Source: Acinetobacter sp. ANC 4648 (GTDB lineage Bacteria > Pseudomonadota > Gammaproteobacteria > Pseudomonadales > Moraxellaceae). Taken from it: a stretch of 64,000 bases of DNA. Where the stretch lies: positions 62,001-126,000 of the forward strand of contig NZ_NEGI01000003.1 of assembly GCF_002135345.1 (NCBI RefSeq), read 5' to 3'. Each line of letters starts with the position of its first letter. Within the stretch, counting starts at the first letter, position 1. The notes under the pieces were generated by a model that searched no databases, was not told the origin of the DNA, and saw only the letters and a program-made list of their open reading frames with translations. This document shows positions 37,950-45,820 of this stretch, in pieces. Made by a program: the position numbers and the translations under genes.

Positions 37950-38417
37950 ATGACATCCACATATAAAAATTTAGTGCTTATGAAACCTCAAACGCAATTA
38001 CGTTCTCAATATACTTTTTTCTTAGCGATCCAAACCCGCTGGGCAGATAATGACATCTATGGTCATGTGAATAACGTGATGTACTATAGTTATTTTGACA
38101 CTGCCGCAAATGCCTTACTTATCCAAAAAGCAGCTTTGGATATTCACCACTCACCTATTATCGGCTTAGTTGTAAACTCATCTTGTCACTTTTTACAAGA
38201 ACTAACTTATCCTGAAATTATTGAGGTTGGCGTTGCTATTCAAAAAATGGGGAATTCTTCATTAACTTATGATTTAGCTATTTTTAAACAAGGGCAAGAA
38301 CATGCCTCTGCACAAGGTCATTTTATACATGTTTTTGTTGATCGCCAAAGTAAAAAAAGCACCCCGATTCCACAAACAATGCGAGATGCCTTAAATCCAT
38401 TTCTATTGAGTCATTGA
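37950..38417 (+). CDS. Hotdog-fold acyl-CoA thioesterase (4HBT/YbgC type)
   Basis: 155 residues. The motif RWADNDIYGHVNNVMYYSYFD (about residues 30-50) is the active-site helix of the 4-hydroxybenzoyl-CoA/YbgC thioesterase group, with Asp as catalytic residue; VFVDRQSKKSTPIP is the typical last strand. It lies six bases after the alcohol dehydrogenase stop, so the pair may act together in oxidation of an alcohol or acyl-CoA. An internal ATG at 37980 is an alternative start. Confidence 0.88.
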   Translation: MTSTYKNLVLMKPQTQLRSQYTFFLAIQTRWADNDIYGHVNNVMYYSYFDTAANALLIQKAALDIHHSPIIGLVVNSSCHFLQELTYPEIIEVGVAIQKMGNSSLTYDLAIFKQGQEHASAQGHFIHVFVDRQSKKSTPIPQTMRDALNPFLLSH

Positions 38418-38461
38418 TCAGACCAAATCTGAAGAATATACAAGTGAGTAATTAAAAATAA

Positions 38462-40705
38462 TTATCCATTAAAATGGTAGGTCATTGCAGGATCACTGAC
38501 GGAGTGTTCGCCTATTTCAACACGTCCAGCAAAACGTCGATAAAACTTAGGGTCGCTATTACAGGTCACAGCAAAATCATACCAATACCCTACATCTTTC
38601 AAACCCCAATGCTGAGTCACAGTTTGTCCTGCTTTAACAAGAATTTTTTGTAGGGGATCGGTTCGATAAGCAACCGGAGTGACACTAAATTCAGTATCTT
38701 TCAGTCCATGATTGAGTAAATCAACATATACATGACCATTCAAAATATCATAACACACACGAATTTCAGGACTCACTTGAACATCTGTTAGCTTATTAAT
38801 ATCACCTTTAAAATGACGATGAAATCCATTGGGACCTATAACCCACAAGTCATACATTCCTAGATTATCTTTATTCACATTCCATACATCATCTATACTT
38901 TTTCCAGCTTCAACAACATAACGACGAGGTATTCGAGTCAAATTCAATTTATCATACACATGAAAGACCGCCCCCTGTATGCCAGTATTTGAAAACAATA
39001 GTTCGACATGACCATCTGTTTCACAACGGGCACTAGTATGTAATTCATAAGGTAGTGCACGAGATGGGCGAATCCCACTTTGTTGAATTGGGAGCTTAAT
39101 ATCACTTGGAATAGGTACAGCAGGTAAAGATTGCTGACTTTGGCGTAATTGATCAGCTTGATCACGAGTTTGTTTACCGCTCAATTGTGGTAATGGTTCT
39201 TCATTTGGTGTTTTAAAATTAAAAGTACTGCTTAAATCCCCACAAATAGCACGACGATAAGGACTAATATTCGTTTCTTTAACTCCAAAACGTTGTTCTA
39301 AAAACATTAATACTGATGTGTGATCAAAAACTTGTGAATTAACCCAGCCCCCACGACTCCATGGCGAAATCACAAACAAAGGAACACGTGGCCCAGGGCC
39401 ATAAACTGCATTGTCTTTCTTCGGTTGTTTGGTACTTCCAAACGGTGCGTCATGTACAAAATATTCATATTGCATCTCTGCATCACTTAAAGTCGATTTA
39501 CCCGCATAGGTTTTATCCGTTTGTAATGAGGGTGCTGATGGCGATGGCATATGATCAAAATAACCATCATTTTCATCAAAATTAATCAATACAACTGTTT
39601 TACTCCAAACCTCTGGCACAGCAGTTAGTGCATCAATGATCTCTTGAATAAACCATGCACCTTGAGCTGGACTTGAAGGATCAGGATGCTCACAATAAAT
39701 TGAAGGTGCATTTACCCATGAAACTTGTGGCAACTTTCCAGTCTTAATATCATTTTTAAATGCATCTAGATATTCTTCAGGCTTGGTTCCAGGCAACGTA
39801 TTTGCAATACCCTTATATAAGGGATTTTTTGCATTATCGGTATCACGATTATAAGCCTTATAAGGCAAGGCTTGCCCTGTTTGCGCATATGGACGATTTG
39901 AAGAACCACCACTACAGACTGGATAACCTGAATTTACATTAGCCTTCTTAAAAGTTTGAAATGCTCCCAACATATTATCCCCCCATTCATCAGGCATATT
40001 TTGGTAACACATCCAACTCACACCAGCCTCCTCTAATCGTTCCGCATAAGTTTTCCATGTATAGCCTATATTTACAGTCGCAGGATTACCATCAATCCAA
40101 TCCCACTCATTATTTACAAAGGAAGTATTTGTTGCTGTCGCACCATTGGTTCCAGTTAAATGAAATGAACGATTTGCATCCGTACCTGTATGCATTGAAC
40201 AATGATATGCATCACAAATTGTAAAAGCATTGGCGAGTGAAAATTGATATGGAATTTCTTGCTGCTTAAAATATCCCATTGAAGTATCAGTCTTATGCGT
40301 GGGCCAATTTGACATTCGCCCATTGTCCCAAGCTTTTTGACTATCACTCCATGAGTGGGGTGTACCACTGGTACGCTGCGCATTGTTGGCCGTTCCATCT
40401 AAGTGATAGGGTGTTAAAACATTACCATTACTGCGCTGTTGTTGCCAAACTGAGCGACCATTGGCCAATGGGATGGTAAATCGATCACCAAAACCACGAA
40501 CGCCTTTTAACGTTCCAAAATAGTGATCAAATGATCGATTTTCTTGCATCAAAATAATGACATGTTCAACATCTTGAATGGTGCCAGTTTTATTATTCGC
40601 AGGAATTGCTAACGCTTTTTGAATACTGGCAGGAAATGAAGCAAGTGCTGCTGCACCGAAACCCGTTTTAATTGTATTGGATAAAAATTTACGACGACTG
40701 ATCAT
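38462..40705 (-). CDS. plc: Phosphocholine-specific phospholipase C, Tat-exported
   Basis: A 747-residue secreted hydrolase of the acid-phosphatase superfamily (PlcH/PlcN type), which cleaves phosphatidylcholine or sphingomyelin head groups. The twin-arginine signal SRRKFLSNTIKTGFG is at residues 3-17. The catalytic region includes IILMQENRSFDHYFGTL (about 51-67), HCSMHTGTDANRSFHLTG, VLINFDENDGYFDH and SPWSRGGWVNSQ. Two C-terminal DUF756 repeats (about 560-650 and 655-740) follow, as in Pseudomonas enzymes. The start follows AAGGAAAGAATA; an upstream ATG lacks a site. A 48-residue lipoprotein gene ends 14 bases before it. Members are associated with virulence or phosphate/choline supply in related bacteria. 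Confidence 0.94.
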   Translation of the reverse strand: MISRRKFLSNTIKTGFGAAALASFPASIQKALAIPANNKTGTIQDVEHVIILMQENRSFDHYFGTLKGVRGFGDRFTIPLANGRSVWQQQRSNGNVLTPYHLDGTANNAQRTSGTPHSWSDSQKAWDNGRMSNWPTHKTDTSMGYFKQQEIPYQFSLANAFTICDAYHCSMHTGTDANRSFHLTGTNGATATNTSFVNNEWDWIDGNPATVNIGYTWKTYAERLEEAGVSWMCYQNMPDEWGDNMLGAFQTFKKANVNSGYPVCSGGSSNRPYAQTGQALPYKAYNRDTDNAKNPLYKGIANTLPGTKPEEYLDAFKNDIKTGKLPQVSWVNAPSIYCEHPDPSSPAQGAWFIQEIIDALTAVPEVWSKTVVLINFDENDGYFDHMPSPSAPSLQTDKTYAGKSTLSDAEMQYEYFVHDAPFGSTKQPKKDNAVYGPGPRVPLFVISPWSRGGWVNSQVFDHTSVLMFLEQRFGVKETNISPYRRAICGDLSSTFNFKTPNEEPLPQLSGKQTRDQADQLRQSQQSLPAVPIPSDIKLPIQQSGIRPSRALPYELHTSARCETDGHVELLFSNTGIQGAVFHVYDKLNLTRIPRRYVVEAGKSIDDVWNVNKDNLGMYDLWVIGPNGFHRHFKGDINKLTDVQVSPEIRVCYDILNGHVYVDLLNHGLKDTEFSVTPVAYRTDPLQKILVKAGQTVTQHWGLKDVGYWYDFAVTCNSDPKFYRRFAGRVEIGEHSVSDPAMTYHFNG

Positions 40706-40719
40706 TATTCTTTCCTTAA

Positions 40720-40866
40720 TTATGGCGCACAACGCATCACTGGTTTTTTAGATGGATCTGGATGAGATACTGCTTGATCATCCTTAGAATCATTACAAGC
40801 AGTGAGCACCGAAATTAAGGGGATAATCAAAATAAAAGCAAAATATCGCTGAAACGGTATAAACAT
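40720..40866 (-). CDS. 48-residue predicted lipoprotein upstream of plc
   Basis: A small gene directly upstream of plc. The product starts MFIPFQRYFAFILIIPLI, has the lipobox LTAC with cysteine at residue 24, and a 24-residue hydrophilic end with HPDPSKKPVMRCAP. So it is an entire small lipoprotein: signal, lipid-modified cysteine, short tail. Spacing of 14 bases to plc and shared strand suggest one messenger. It may help secretion or hold the phospholipase, or just be a small envelope protein. No homologue is claimed. Confidence 0.65.
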   Translation of the reverse strand: MFIPFQRYFAFILIIPLISVLTACNDSKDDQAVSHPDPSKKPVMRCAP

Positions 40867-40950
40867 ATAAGTGAACCTGACAAAATTTAGAATAAATTAG
40901 ATGGCTCAGGTGACATTAGAATTACACTCATATTTCAAAATAATGATAAA

Positions 40951-40974
40951 AAAATAAGCCCGTAGGCTTATTTT
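40951..40974 (-). terminator. Terminator of dnaX
   Basis: Stem AAAATAAGCC / GGCTTATTTT, loop CGTA; on minus it ends in TTTTTTTATC. Confidence 0.9.
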
Positions 40975-40994
40975 AAATTAAAGAAAACAAGATT

Positions 40995-43085
40995 TTATTT
41001 TAATTGGATGTTTTTTAAATCTGCATCAAAAACTTCAACTAAGTTTTTCACTACAGACTCTTGATGTAACATCACCGCAGCCCGATCAAAAGCTTTTACT
41101 TTTCGTTCGTTTTGCATATTGAAGGGGGTAATTTCATCAACATCACCATATTGCACTAAAAAACGTGAATTTGGCCAATTTTGCTTTAATTCTGCTTCTA
41201 AGTCATGTTGAGCTTGAAACAATAACTTTTCATATTTTTGCGGAATATGAAACAGTGATTCACCGTCAATCTGACCTGTCATCACGCCATGCTGAGCCAG
41301 TTCCTGAACCGCAGGTGAAAGTGCACTATTTCTGAACCAATACTCCCACTTCTCGACATTCCATTCACCTTCCAAAACTTGCGGAACGAGTTTTAAAATC
41401 TCTTGTGGTGTTTGATTTGTACTAAGTTCTCGAGAGGATATAGATGTATACTCTAAAGAAGCGACTATAGACTGCTGGGGTACAGCTTCTATTACCGCAA
41501 CATTGTCCTGTTCCGCATGTGTTTCAGTTTCAGTCGCTAAAAAGAATACATCAGCATCATGATTTAAAACATTAGCAGATATGACGGGTGTATTACTTTG
41601 AATCGACTCCCCCCCAAACAATGACAGTTCAGGTACTACTTCAAGCGTAGTATTTTCAGTTATTGAATCGATCTGCTTAATTTCTTGGACATTATTGGGC
41701 TGCTCTACAGACTCAATACTACTTTGCGCTTCAATCGGCTCATCTAAAAAATCATCACTACTCGGCTCATGGGTATTCTGCTGTTGATCGTCTATGATAT
41801 CTTCTGACTGATCAAATGCATCAGCTTGAGTATTTTGCACATCATTGACCTGATGAGACTGAACATGTTGAAGTTGCGAGTTTTGCTCTTGAACAGCGGC
41901 AGTATTTTGATGAGTCGATTGTGTGTCATCATTCACAATTTGAGGTTGCGTAACATCTAAAGGAGCGACCTGAGTCTGAGATACTAAAATTTCATTGAAC
42001 TGTAGCGGTCTAAAAGCCAATAACCGCAAAATAGTCATTTCAAAACCTTGCTCTTGCGTTACTGAAATCTGTAATTCAGCTCGACCTTTGCATGCAATTT
42101 GATAATACAATTGTAAATCTTGAGCTGAAATTAGCTGAGATAATTGCATGATTTTTTTATTAATTTCAGCACTGTATTTCAAACTTAAATCGGGTAAATA
42201 TTGCAACATAGCCAATTCATGCAAGGTTGAAATAAACTGATCTAGAACCAAAGAGACATCTAAGGCTTGTTGTCTAAATTGCAATAAGAGTTGACTTACA
42301 CGCTCAGGTTGATTTTGGTGAATCGCCAGAATTAAATCATAAATAATAGTTCGGTCGATTAAACCCAACATCTCTTTCACATCTTGATGATGGATCACAC
42401 CCTGACCATAAGCAATCGCTTGATCAGTTAAAGATAATGCATCGCGTAACGAACCTTGCGCCGATTCAGCCAATTGCCAAAGCGCATCTTGCTCAGATTG
42501 AATCGCTTCTTTATTTAGAATATCCGTTAAATGATGGGTAATTTCATCTACGGCTAACGGACGTAAAGTAAACTGTAAACAGCGGGAAATCACCGTAATT
42601 GGTAGTTTCTGTGGATCTGTGGTGGCAAATAAAAACTTCACATGCTCTGGTGGTTCTTCTAAAGTTTTAAGCAACGCATTAAATGAATGCGTTGAAAGCA
42701 TATGCACTTCATCAATCAGATAAACTTTAAAACGGCCTTGAGTCGGTGCATAAGGAACATTGTCTAAAAGCTCTCGGGTATCTTCCACTTTAGTTCGAGA
42801 TGCTGCATCGATTTCAATCAGATCGATAAAACGCCCTTCATTTACAGCCGTACAAGTTGCACACACTTCACAGGGTGTTGATGTAATACCTGTTTCACAA
42901 TTGAGACATTTTGCCAAAATACGTGCAATAGTGGTTTTACCAACACCACGAGTTCCTGTAAACAAATATGCATGATGCAAACGTCCGCGATCTAAGGCAC
43001 TGGTCAAAGCACGCGATACATGATTTTGACCAACCAATTCATTAAAGTTGCGTGGACGATATTTACGTGCAAGTACCTGATACAT
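40995..43085 (-). CDS. dnaX: DNA polymerase III tau subunit (tau/gamma by recoding)
   Basis: Clamp-loader ATPase of the replicase, 696 residues. Walker A GTRGVGKTT (about 44-52), four zinc cysteines in CLNCETGITSTPCEVCATC, Walker B LIDEVHMLS (about 124-132) and the sensor motif TTDPQKLP. Domains I-III end near residue 365, a Gln/Glu/Asp-rich linker runs to about 550, and the tau-specific polymerase-binding part follows. In the linker a U UUU UUA heptamer at codons 446-447 is in register for -1 frameshifting and would yield a 448-residue gamma form (see separate entry). In E. coli dnaX is followed by ybaB and recR; here those lie 12 kb away. Confidence 0.96.
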   Translation of the reverse strand: MYQVLARKYRPRNFNELVGQNHVSRALTSALDRGRLHHAYLFTGTRGVGKTTIARILAKCLNCETGITSTPCEVCATCTAVNEGRFIDLIEIDAASRTKVEDTRELLDNVPYAPTQGRFKVYLIDEVHMLSTHSFNALLKTLEEPPEHVKFLFATTDPQKLPITVISRCLQFTLRPLAVDEITHHLTDILNKEAIQSEQDALWQLAESAQGSLRDALSLTDQAIAYGQGVIHHQDVKEMLGLIDRTIIYDLILAIHQNQPERVSQLLLQFRQQALDVSLVLDQFISTLHELAMLQYLPDLSLKYSAEINKKIMQLSQLISAQDLQLYYQIACKGRAELQISVTQEQGFEMTILRLLAFRPLQFNEILVSQTQVAPLDVTQPQIVNDDTQSTHQNTAAVQEQNSQLQHVQSHQVNDVQNTQADAFDQSEDIIDDQQQNTHEPSSDDFLDEPIEAQSSIESVEQPNNVQEIKQIDSITENTTLEVVPELSLFGGESIQSNTPVISANVLNHDADVFFLATETETHAEQDNVAVIEAVPQQSIVASLEYTSISSRELSTNQTPQEILKLVPQVLEGEWNVEKWEYWFRNSALSPAVQELAQHGVMTGQIDGESLFHIPQKYEKLLFQAQHDLEAELKQNWPNSRFLVQYGDVDEITPFNMQNERKVKAFDRAAVMLHQESVVKNLVEVFDADLKNIQLK
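41740..41751 (-). promoter_or_regulatory. Predicted -1 ribosomal frameshift site in dnaX
   Basis: On the minus strand the bases read T-TTT-TTA-GAT-GAG. Codon 446 is TTT (41750-41748) and 447 is TTA (41747-41745), preceded by T, so the heptamer fits X XXY YYZ in zero frame. After a -1 slip the next codons are AGA TGA, an immediate stop (TGA at 41742-41740). The predicted gamma is 448 residues, compared with 431 in E. coli, where A AAA AAG plays this role. I see no clear stimulating hairpin downstream. Confidence 0.6.
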
Positions 43086-43285
43086 GGATGCTCCTAGTGA
43101 CAGGTCTAAGGATACTGTTTTTTTACCTATTAGTGAATGCAGTTATGTAGAGTTATTTCTGCTGAGAGATAATTCGATCAAATTCAGCAAATTTATCCGC
43201 TTAATTTAATATTTTCTTAAAAACATGACCAATAATCGTTTCCGAATCAATCTCATTTAAATGCTTGATTAACACTATACTCCCA

Positions 43286-43954
43286 CTATTGCTCAGCTAA
43301 CCAACTCATAAAACGTTGACGTTCCACTTTAGTTGCTTTTTGCCAGATTTGAATTAATTGCTGATCTGCTGTGTTGGCAATCGAATTACTTATAGCTTGT
43401 GGACTCACTATCGGAGTTGACACAACCGTTGGTATAGATGATTTTTGTGCATAAATTGCCGCAGGCTGAGTGGTACTTTTCTTTTGCGTTAAATCCAATA
43501 CTTGTCCAAAAATCCCACTACTTAACCATGGTTTTGGTTGGTTATTTGCACCAGTTTGTTGTACCAGTAATTGATTGTTTTTATCATATATCGCAATTGT
43601 TGGTTGTGTTGCATAAACTTTTGCTGCATCAAAACTCTGAGGCGGATTCACCAATGCCAATTTATAAGTTTGTCCATCTTTTAAATCAGGTGCTTGAATA
43701 GTCACAATACCTGATTTCAAAATATCATGCTCACCGTTCAAATGTTCAAAATACTGTTGGTAACGCACACTTAAAGAAGCATTTCCAGCATCCACTTTAT
43801 AATCATTTTTTTTATTTCTTAAAAATCCAACATTAATTTCCTGATCATTCACCGCTAACATCACAATTTCTTCTGGTACTGAAATAGTCACTGCTGCAAA
43901 AATGGAGCTACTCATCATTAAACCGAATACAGCTGTGCTTAGCTTGAATGTCAT
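43286..43954 (-). CDS. DUF2057 (YccT/CsgI-like) periplasmic protein
   Basis: 222 residues with a signal peptide (cleavage after SSIFA) and the DUF2057 layout: AVTISVPEEIVMLAVNDQEIN at the mature start, then FEHLNGEHDILKSGIVTIQAP. E. coli YccT has been described as an inhibitor of curli assembly (CsgI), but curli genes are not seen here. The C-terminal 25 residues form a likely amphipathic helix (QIWQKATKVERQRFMSWL). A near-perfect Pho box lies upstream, so expression under phosphate starvation is predicted. Confidence 0.83.
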   Translation of the reverse strand: MTFKLSTAVFGLMMSSSIFAAVTISVPEEIVMLAVNDQEINVGFLRNKKNDYKVDAGNASLSVRYQQYFEHLNGEHDILKSGIVTIQAPDLKDGQTYKLALVNPPQSFDAAKVYATQPTIAIYDKNNQLLVQQTGANNQPKPWLSSGIFGQVLDLTQKKSTTQPAAIYAQKSSIPTVVSTPIVSPQAISNSIANTADQQLIQIWQKATKVERQRFMSWLAEQ

Positions 43955-43994
43955 ATGTTCTACTCTATTGTCAAAAAACTGTAAAATTTAATGC

Positions 43995-44028
43995 ACTATG
44001 CAATGTAGTGATGACAGATTTATGACAA
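43995..44028 (-). promoter_or_regulatory. Pho box and -10 of the DUF2057 gene
   Basis: The minus strand reads TTGTCATAAATCTGTCAT at 44028-44011, which agrees with the PhoB consensus CTGTCATAAATCTGTCAT at 17 of 18 positions (two 7-base repeats, 4 bases apart). Ten bases further lies CATAGT (44000-43995), the right distance for the -10 of a PhoB-activated promoter. The gene starts 41 bases after it. Confidence 0.78.
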
Positions 44029-44105
44029 TAAATATTTAAACCAATATGTCACTTCTAAAGAGTAATAGAAGTGATCAGTCCTGTCAGGTGAACAGCTCAA
44101 TAAAA

Positions 44106-44129
44106 AAAAGAACGCCAAAGCGTTCTTTT
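44106..44129 (-). terminator. Terminator of the first nitroreductase gene
   Basis: Stem AAAAGAACGC / GCGTTCTTTT, loop CAAA; on minus followed by TTTTATTG. Confidence 0.92.
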
Positions 44130-44148
44130 AAAGCATCGATTACGCGAC

Positions 44149-44742
44149 TTAGTTAAATGTTTTAAAGCGTACCGCATCGTCCATAAATGTTTTTTCAGCA
44201 GCGGGCGCTTCAATTGAACCAAAAACCAGCTGAGCACGTAATTTCCAGCTTGCAGGAATATCAAATGTTTCAGCAACCTCTGTATCTACAATTGGGTTGT
44301 AGTGCTGCAATGACGCCCCAATACCCGCTTCATGTAATGCAGTCCAAGTCGCAAATTGTGCAATGGCTGTAGAATGTTCTGCCCAAACGGGGAAGTTATC
44401 TGCATACAAAGCAAATTTTTCTTGTAGGTCTGTAATAACATCCATATCTTCATAGAATAAAACTGTACCAGCGCCAGCAATAAAGCTATTCAATTTTGCA
44501 CTTGTACCCTCAAATGCCTCAACAGGTACGATTTTACGCAAAGTTTCTAGAACAATGGTCCAAAATTGGATATGCGAATCAGCAAATAAAATAACAGCAC
44601 GTGAGGATTGTGAATTAAAAGATGATGGACTCTGTTTTACTGCTTCTTTAATAATGTCTTCAATTTTTGCTTGCTCTAAAGTAACATTTTTACCAATTGC
44701 ATAAATTGAGCGGCGTTGTTTGATTTGATCTAAAAATGACAT
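44149..44742 (-). CDS. Nitroreductase-family oxidoreductase
   Basis: A 197-residue FMN-dependent oxidoreductase. The N-terminal KQRRSIYAIG carries the FMN-phosphate arginines, SPSSFNSQSSR (about 38-48) the second FMN contact, and GIGASLQHYNP (about 140-150) the third. The family reduces nitro groups, quinones or enals with NAD(P)H; the real substrate is open. A short inverted repeat GACCA-A-TGGTC lies 18-28 bases upstream of the start. A divergent paralogue follows 0.2 kb upstream on the same strand. Confidence 0.9.
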   Translation of the reverse strand: MSFLDQIKQRRSIYAIGKNVTLEQAKIEDIIKEAVKQSPSSFNSQSSRAVILFADSHIQFWTIVLETLRKIVPVEAFEGTSAKLNSFIAGAGTVLFYEDMDVITDLQEKFALYADNFPVWAEHSTAIAQFATWTALHEAGIGASLQHYNPIVDTEVAETFDIPASWKLRAQLVFGSIEAPAAEKTFMDDAVRFKTFN

Positions 44743-44759
44743 ACTTACAATCCTTCTAT

Positions 44760-44770
44760 GACCAATGGTC
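44760..44770. promoter_or_regulatory. Possible operator: GACCA-A-TGGTC
   Basis: An 11-bp inverted repeat directly upstream of the nitroreductase ribosome site. Its place overlaps or follows the likely start of transcription, as a repressor site would. No cognate regulator is in the window. Confidence 0.35.
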
Positions 44771-44953
44771 GTATTCTTTAAGATGATCGTAGTTTATGTA
44801 TTCTTTAAATGAAGGTCAGCCCTATAAGAATAACAAAGTGTTCTAATTTTAGAACAATAAGCTTATATTATAGCCCACACTCTCAAATAACCCATACTAA
44901 ATTAATATTATTGAATTTTTTAAAAATAAGCATTCACAATAATACGTGTTCTA

Positions 44954-45637
44954 TTAGAAAAACACACGAAATAACACAGCATCATCTTGTCGTTCCTTCG
45001 GTTTCGGTGCGGCTAATATAGAACCAAAAATCAATTGTGCTTTAAGCTCCCAACTTTCAGGCAGTTGCAAAAATTTAGTCACCTCTGCATTGATCGTAGG
45101 ATTATAATGATGCAATGAAGCACCTAACTCTGTACTTGATAATGCCGTCCACACTGCAAACTGCGCCATTCCAGAGGTTTGTTCTGACCAGCGCTTAAAT
45201 TCCTCTGCTTGTAATGGTTTCTGCTTTTGCAGTGTTTTAATAACCTCTTGATCTTCAAAAAACAAAACTGTGCCATAGGCTGCCGCACAGCGGTCTATTT
45301 TAAGTGCTACACTATCATAAATATGCACAGGCACTTGTTTACGCTGAACTTCTTTCACTAATTGCCAAAATTGATAATGTGTATCTTCAAATAAAATCGC
45401 TACACGCACGCTCGGTGAATTAAGTACAGAGGGACAACAATACACCGCTTCTTTAATTAAATCTGTTAAATACTCACGACTTTGAATAACACGATTGCTT
45501 AATTCATAATAACTACGTCGCTTGTACATATCCTCAAGCAAACTATATTCTGCAACTTCAGTATTCTTTTTTTTAAACATGAAATCTGTTGATATATCAG
45601 TCGTAAGCACCTGACTTAATTTTGTAAATAATGCCAT
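44954..45637 (-). CDS. Second, divergent nitroreductase-like protein
   Basis: 227 residues, paralogous to the gene at 44149 over about residues 35-227 (RRSYYELSNRV, LIKEAVYCCPS, QFAVWTALSSTELGASLHHYNP), with an additional 30-residue N-terminus. The FMN contact that reads SSFNSQSSR in the neighbour is SVLNSPSVR here, so cofactor binding may be altered. I choose the start at MALFTKL after GGGAATATAAA; a later methionine (MFKKKN) is possible. It has no clear terminator of its own. Confidence 0.8.
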   Translation of the reverse strand: MALFTKLSQVLTTDISTDFMFKKKNTEVAEYSLLEDMYKRRSYYELSNRVIQSREYLTDLIKEAVYCCPSVLNSPSVRVAILFEDTHYQFWQLVKEVQRKQVPVHIYDSVALKIDRCAAAYGTVLFFEDQEVIKTLQKQKPLQAEEFKRWSEQTSGMAQFAVWTALSSTELGASLHHYNPTINAEVTKFLQLPESWELKAQLIFGSILAAPKPKERQDDAVLFRVFF

Positions 45638-45765
45638 TTTATATTCCCAACTTAGTTGCCTAAAGGCATACATTTTGTAGGTATTTTAACTTTATATTTA
45701 CAGTTATACTTAACTTAATATTTTCTTATGTTTCTTTTTAAATCAAATAGATATTTAAAAACAAC

Positions 45766-45788
45766 AAACTCCGCACTTAGCGGAGTTT
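45766..45788 (-). terminator. Terminator of ftsY
   Basis: Stem AAACTCCGC / GCGGAGTTT, five-base loop; on minus followed by GTTGTTTTT. Confidence 0.9.
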
Positions 45789-45820
45789 ATGTGAAATGTA
45801 CCACATATATTATTTAATTA

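Noticed and set aside
40867..40940. Pho box in front of the plc lipoprotein
   Set aside because: TGTCA occurs twice, but spacing and flanks do not fit the 11-bp repeat; not comparable with the box at 44011-44028.
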